NCBI GenBank assembly: GCA_964469155.1
Contig: CAYXXU010000071.1
Location: 1-22,756 of the forward strand
DNA length: 22,756 nt
Direction: 5' to 3'
Origin: CAIWKO01 sp964469155
Lineage (GTDB): Bacteria > Bacteroidota > Bacteroidia > Bacteroidales > CAIWKO01
Within the stretch, counting starts at the first letter, position 1; each line of letters opens with the position of its first letter. Under the pieces are notes generated by a model. It was not told the DNA's origin, ran no database searches, and worked only from the letters and a program-made list of their open reading frames with translations. Below, piece by piece: positions 22,001 through 22,756 of this stretch. The position numbers and the translations under genes are program-made.

Positions 22001-22639
22001 CTTGATTTTCAGATGCCGGCTTCCAATGCTTTGTCGTTTGCTGAACAAATAAGAATCTCAGCCCTCGAAAAACAGCCGCTTATCATTCTGATGCTTACAA
22101 ATATTAATACTGAAAGCATATTCGAAAAAGCAATTCATCTTAATATTACTCAGTTTCTACTGAAACCGGTAACCATGAGTCAAATATTCGACACTTTGCA
22201 ATCTGTTTCCGGTTCACCAAAACCCGAAAAAAATATTTCGCCGGATAATCATAAGCTCAAATTTCAGCCTAAAGACAAATCAATTCTGATCGCTGAAGAT
22301 CACAGGATAAACCTGATGGTTATACAAAACCGTTTGGAAAACCTGGGATTCAAAGTACAGGTTGCTCTGAACGGTAACGAAGCCATTGAAAAGTTCACCA
22401 GCGAAAAATTCGACATGATCATAATGGACGTGCACATGCCCGAAATCGACGGCTACGAAGCAACCCGCAAAATACGCCAAATGGAGCAGGGCCTTTCGCA
22501 TATTCCCATCATAGCCTTATCGGCCGATGCTATGGTCGACACTATGGAAAAATGCATCAACAGCGGCATGGACGATTATATTTCAAAGCCTTTCAAATCA
22601 GCAGAATTGATTGAAAAGCTTAATAAATACCTTACTTAG
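19007..22639 (+). CDS. hybrid sensor histidine kinase with 7TM-type N-terminus, two PAS and two receiver domains
   Basis: The 1210-residue product begins with eight membrane helices (about 15-35, 43-63, 73-87, 99-117, 127-146, 157-176, 200-222, 237-257). An extracytoplasmic domain at about 259-419 (with GPYTDRWGTWVSAYIPL) and a ninth helix at 420-440 follow. Inside are PAS 1 (about 455-560), PAS 2 (about 578-695) with a Cys-rich loop (HCSLFSDNPCSGECGLF), a HisKA domain with His720 in SHEIRTP, and an HATPase domain with DTGIGI (865) and GGTGLGLS (894). Receiver 1 (Asp1000 in LDFQMP, Lys in LLKPV) and receiver 2 (Asp1141 in MDVHMP, Lys in SKPF) end the protein. No Hpt or DNA-binding output is fused, so a separate Hpt or regulator is expected. 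I use the ATG at 19007; the frame is open to 18944, only 8 bases from the divergent gene. Confidence 0.93.
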   Translation: MNNFDFFCENIDYLRFVLGISYFFLGLIGIGVLINFKKTLRPYFVLFAFLISLYYLIGIFIPFFGTNPFFTPIRLTFLLAANIFLIESGRRIIRVSGVNWFGFWIYIPIVLMLIWGLSPDMMVNEATIIYVCSIPAFILLFFGFVRFSFRYKGLIKRLILLYSFIIVVYGICSVFSAPKTDLNFFSLLNQQYFISTFHFPVDLALIGVLNLILVVNFHIYIYATQQFLNVGILKFRAYGLYFFYALFLITLASGWAFTHRIANKETTEMEKEFLTNSRLVANAINIEHIQNLKGNETDLKNDDYLRIKQQISKIRKVNEEFRFIYLNTIRNDTVILLVDSEDSLSADYSPPGQKLIEATATMKYTFSSGLESVDGPYTDRWGTWVSAYIPLFKSKGKILCVVGIDRSAEEWLLSVQKGRVLPITIVAILLILLLIFISFYQQNKLQEIRLSTSEKRYRTLFENIRDAAFLVNLGNMKIVETNRQAEFLLKESREKIIGLPFADIFYEQESVNAMQTGFQDGFVNSNTTENKILDAQGNSIYVEGISGYLFINGEKLLIAILRDITDRKQAEIELQRSKDRAELLFRMVPSAIFTVDNDKRITSWNENAASITGYTAEEAIGKHCSLFSDNPCSGECGLFSNELKPIMHRECTIKTKGGQIRDIIKNVDFLKDLDGNVFGGIESFEDITAIKNTESELIKARKDAEAASFAKSEFLANMSHEIRTPINGVVGLTDLLLNSSLTKLQAEYLENIKYSAFSLLEIINGILDFSKIEAGKVKLDNDTVDVISLVENVVKMFSGRIDPSEIELMCFIESKMPRYLFGDEVKIRQILINFLSNAVKFIEKGEIVVSLTLNTNDQVSLSVKDTGIGIKPDKLNTIFEKFIQADSGSSRLYGGTGLGLSISKSLAELMNGSIEVVSEFGHGSEFTLLFPYESAGLTEVTDEITLTIKKALLVDDNTTNLKIMQEMLLGFTIESVAVDNTQAAMECIMGDDAIDMVILDFQMPASNALSFAEQIRISALEKQPLIILMLTNINTESIFEKAIHLNITQFLLKPVTMSQIFDTLQSVSGSPKPEKNISPDNHKLKFQPKDKSILIAEDHRINLMVIQNRLENLGFKVQVALNGNEAIEKFTSEKFDMIIMDVHMPEIDGYEATRKIRQMEQGLSHIPIIALSADAMVDTMEKCINSGMDDYISKPFKSAELIEKLNKYLT

Positions 22640-22657
22640 AAAAAAATAGTAAAAAAT

Positions 22658-22688
22658 TTTGCAGAATTAAAAATAAGATTTACTTTTG
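22658..22688 (+). promoter_or_regulatory. promoter of tRNA-Asn
   Basis: TTTG at 22658-22661, a 19-base spacer and TACTTTTG at 22681-22688 match the Bacteroidota consensus exactly. Transcription would start near 22695, about 9 bases before the tRNA. Confidence 0.8.
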
Positions 22689-22703
22689 CACTCTCTAAAA
22701 AAT

Positions 22704-22756
22704 TCCTCCCTAGCTCAGTTGGTTAGAGCATCTGACTGTTAATCAGAGGGTCGCTG
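22704..22756 (+). tRNA. tRNA-Asn (GTT), truncated by the window end
   Basis: The acceptor 5' strand TCCTCCC (22704-22710), T8, D arm GCTC-AGTTGGTTA-GAGC and the anticodon arm TCTGA-CTGTTAA-TCAGA (22731-22747) are all present. The anticodon GTT at 22738-22740 reads Asn codons. The variable loop and the start of the T arm (GGTCGCTG) follow; the T loop and 3' acceptor strand lie beyond the window. Confidence 0.95.

Overview
The window is chromosomal DNA from a member of the Bacteroidota, most likely class Bacteroidia. Three lines of evidence support this. Two secreted proteins end in type IX secretion (Por) sorting domains. Promoters follow the Bacteroidota pattern TTTG-N19-21-TAnnTTTG, clearest before the Smr gene and the tRNA. 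The gene set (GpmI, HflX, TrpS, RNase G, HU, MutY, a 29-residue COX24/AURKAIP1-type basic protein, LPS-type glycosyltransferases) and the palindrome-rich intergenic repeats also fit. I cannot assign a genus.

Layout. 1-700: 3' end of an IS4-family transposase running off the left edge, then a 24-bp palindrome. 701-2227 (-): gpmI. 2228-2993: no gene; eleven 21-bp tandem repeats and a cluster of three small hairpins. 2994-6031: a cytoplasmic-looking hypothetical protein with an Ig-like C-terminus and its own terminator, and two type IX secretion cargo proteins in convergent orientation, with a structured repeat resembling the Flavo-1 RNA motif between them. 6032-6554: no gene; a dispersed palindrome-rich element. 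6555-10022 (-): GT9 and GT2 glycosyltransferases (overlapping, one operon), preceded by hflX and a four-helix membrane protein. 10138-10395 (+): a stand-alone Smr domain protein. 10436-10523: a long imperfect inverted repeat. 10537-12075 (-): trpS and a small membrane protein, preceded by a probable short RNA or attenuator at 12190-12258. 12259-12847: 41-bp tandem repeats and a terminator. 12848-14899 (-): a lipoprotein HEFGH zinc peptidase. 15094-17159 (-): RNase G, the tiny ribosomal-type protein and HU. 17316-18383 (+): mutY. 18378-18935 (-): an isoprenylcysteine-methyltransferase-like membrane protein. 19007-22639 (+): a large hybrid histidine kinase. 22704 to the end: tRNA-Asn, truncated by the window edge.

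How it fits together. Most genes are housekeeping: glycolysis (GpmI), ribosome rescue (HflX), tRNA charging (TrpS, tRNA-Asn), RNA decay and maturation (RNase G), nucleoid structure (HU) and oxidative DNA repair (MutY). The GT2/GT9 pair points to lipopolysaccharide core or surface glycan assembly. The two sorting-domain proteins, the lipoprotein peptidase and the many-domain sensor kinase are the accessory, surface-facing part. I see no defence island, CRISPR array, prophage or biosynthetic cluster. The least explained material is the non-coding DNA: several distinct repeat and hairpin families, a promoter-plus-terminator unit without a gene, and small genes that a normal ORF length cutoff misses.
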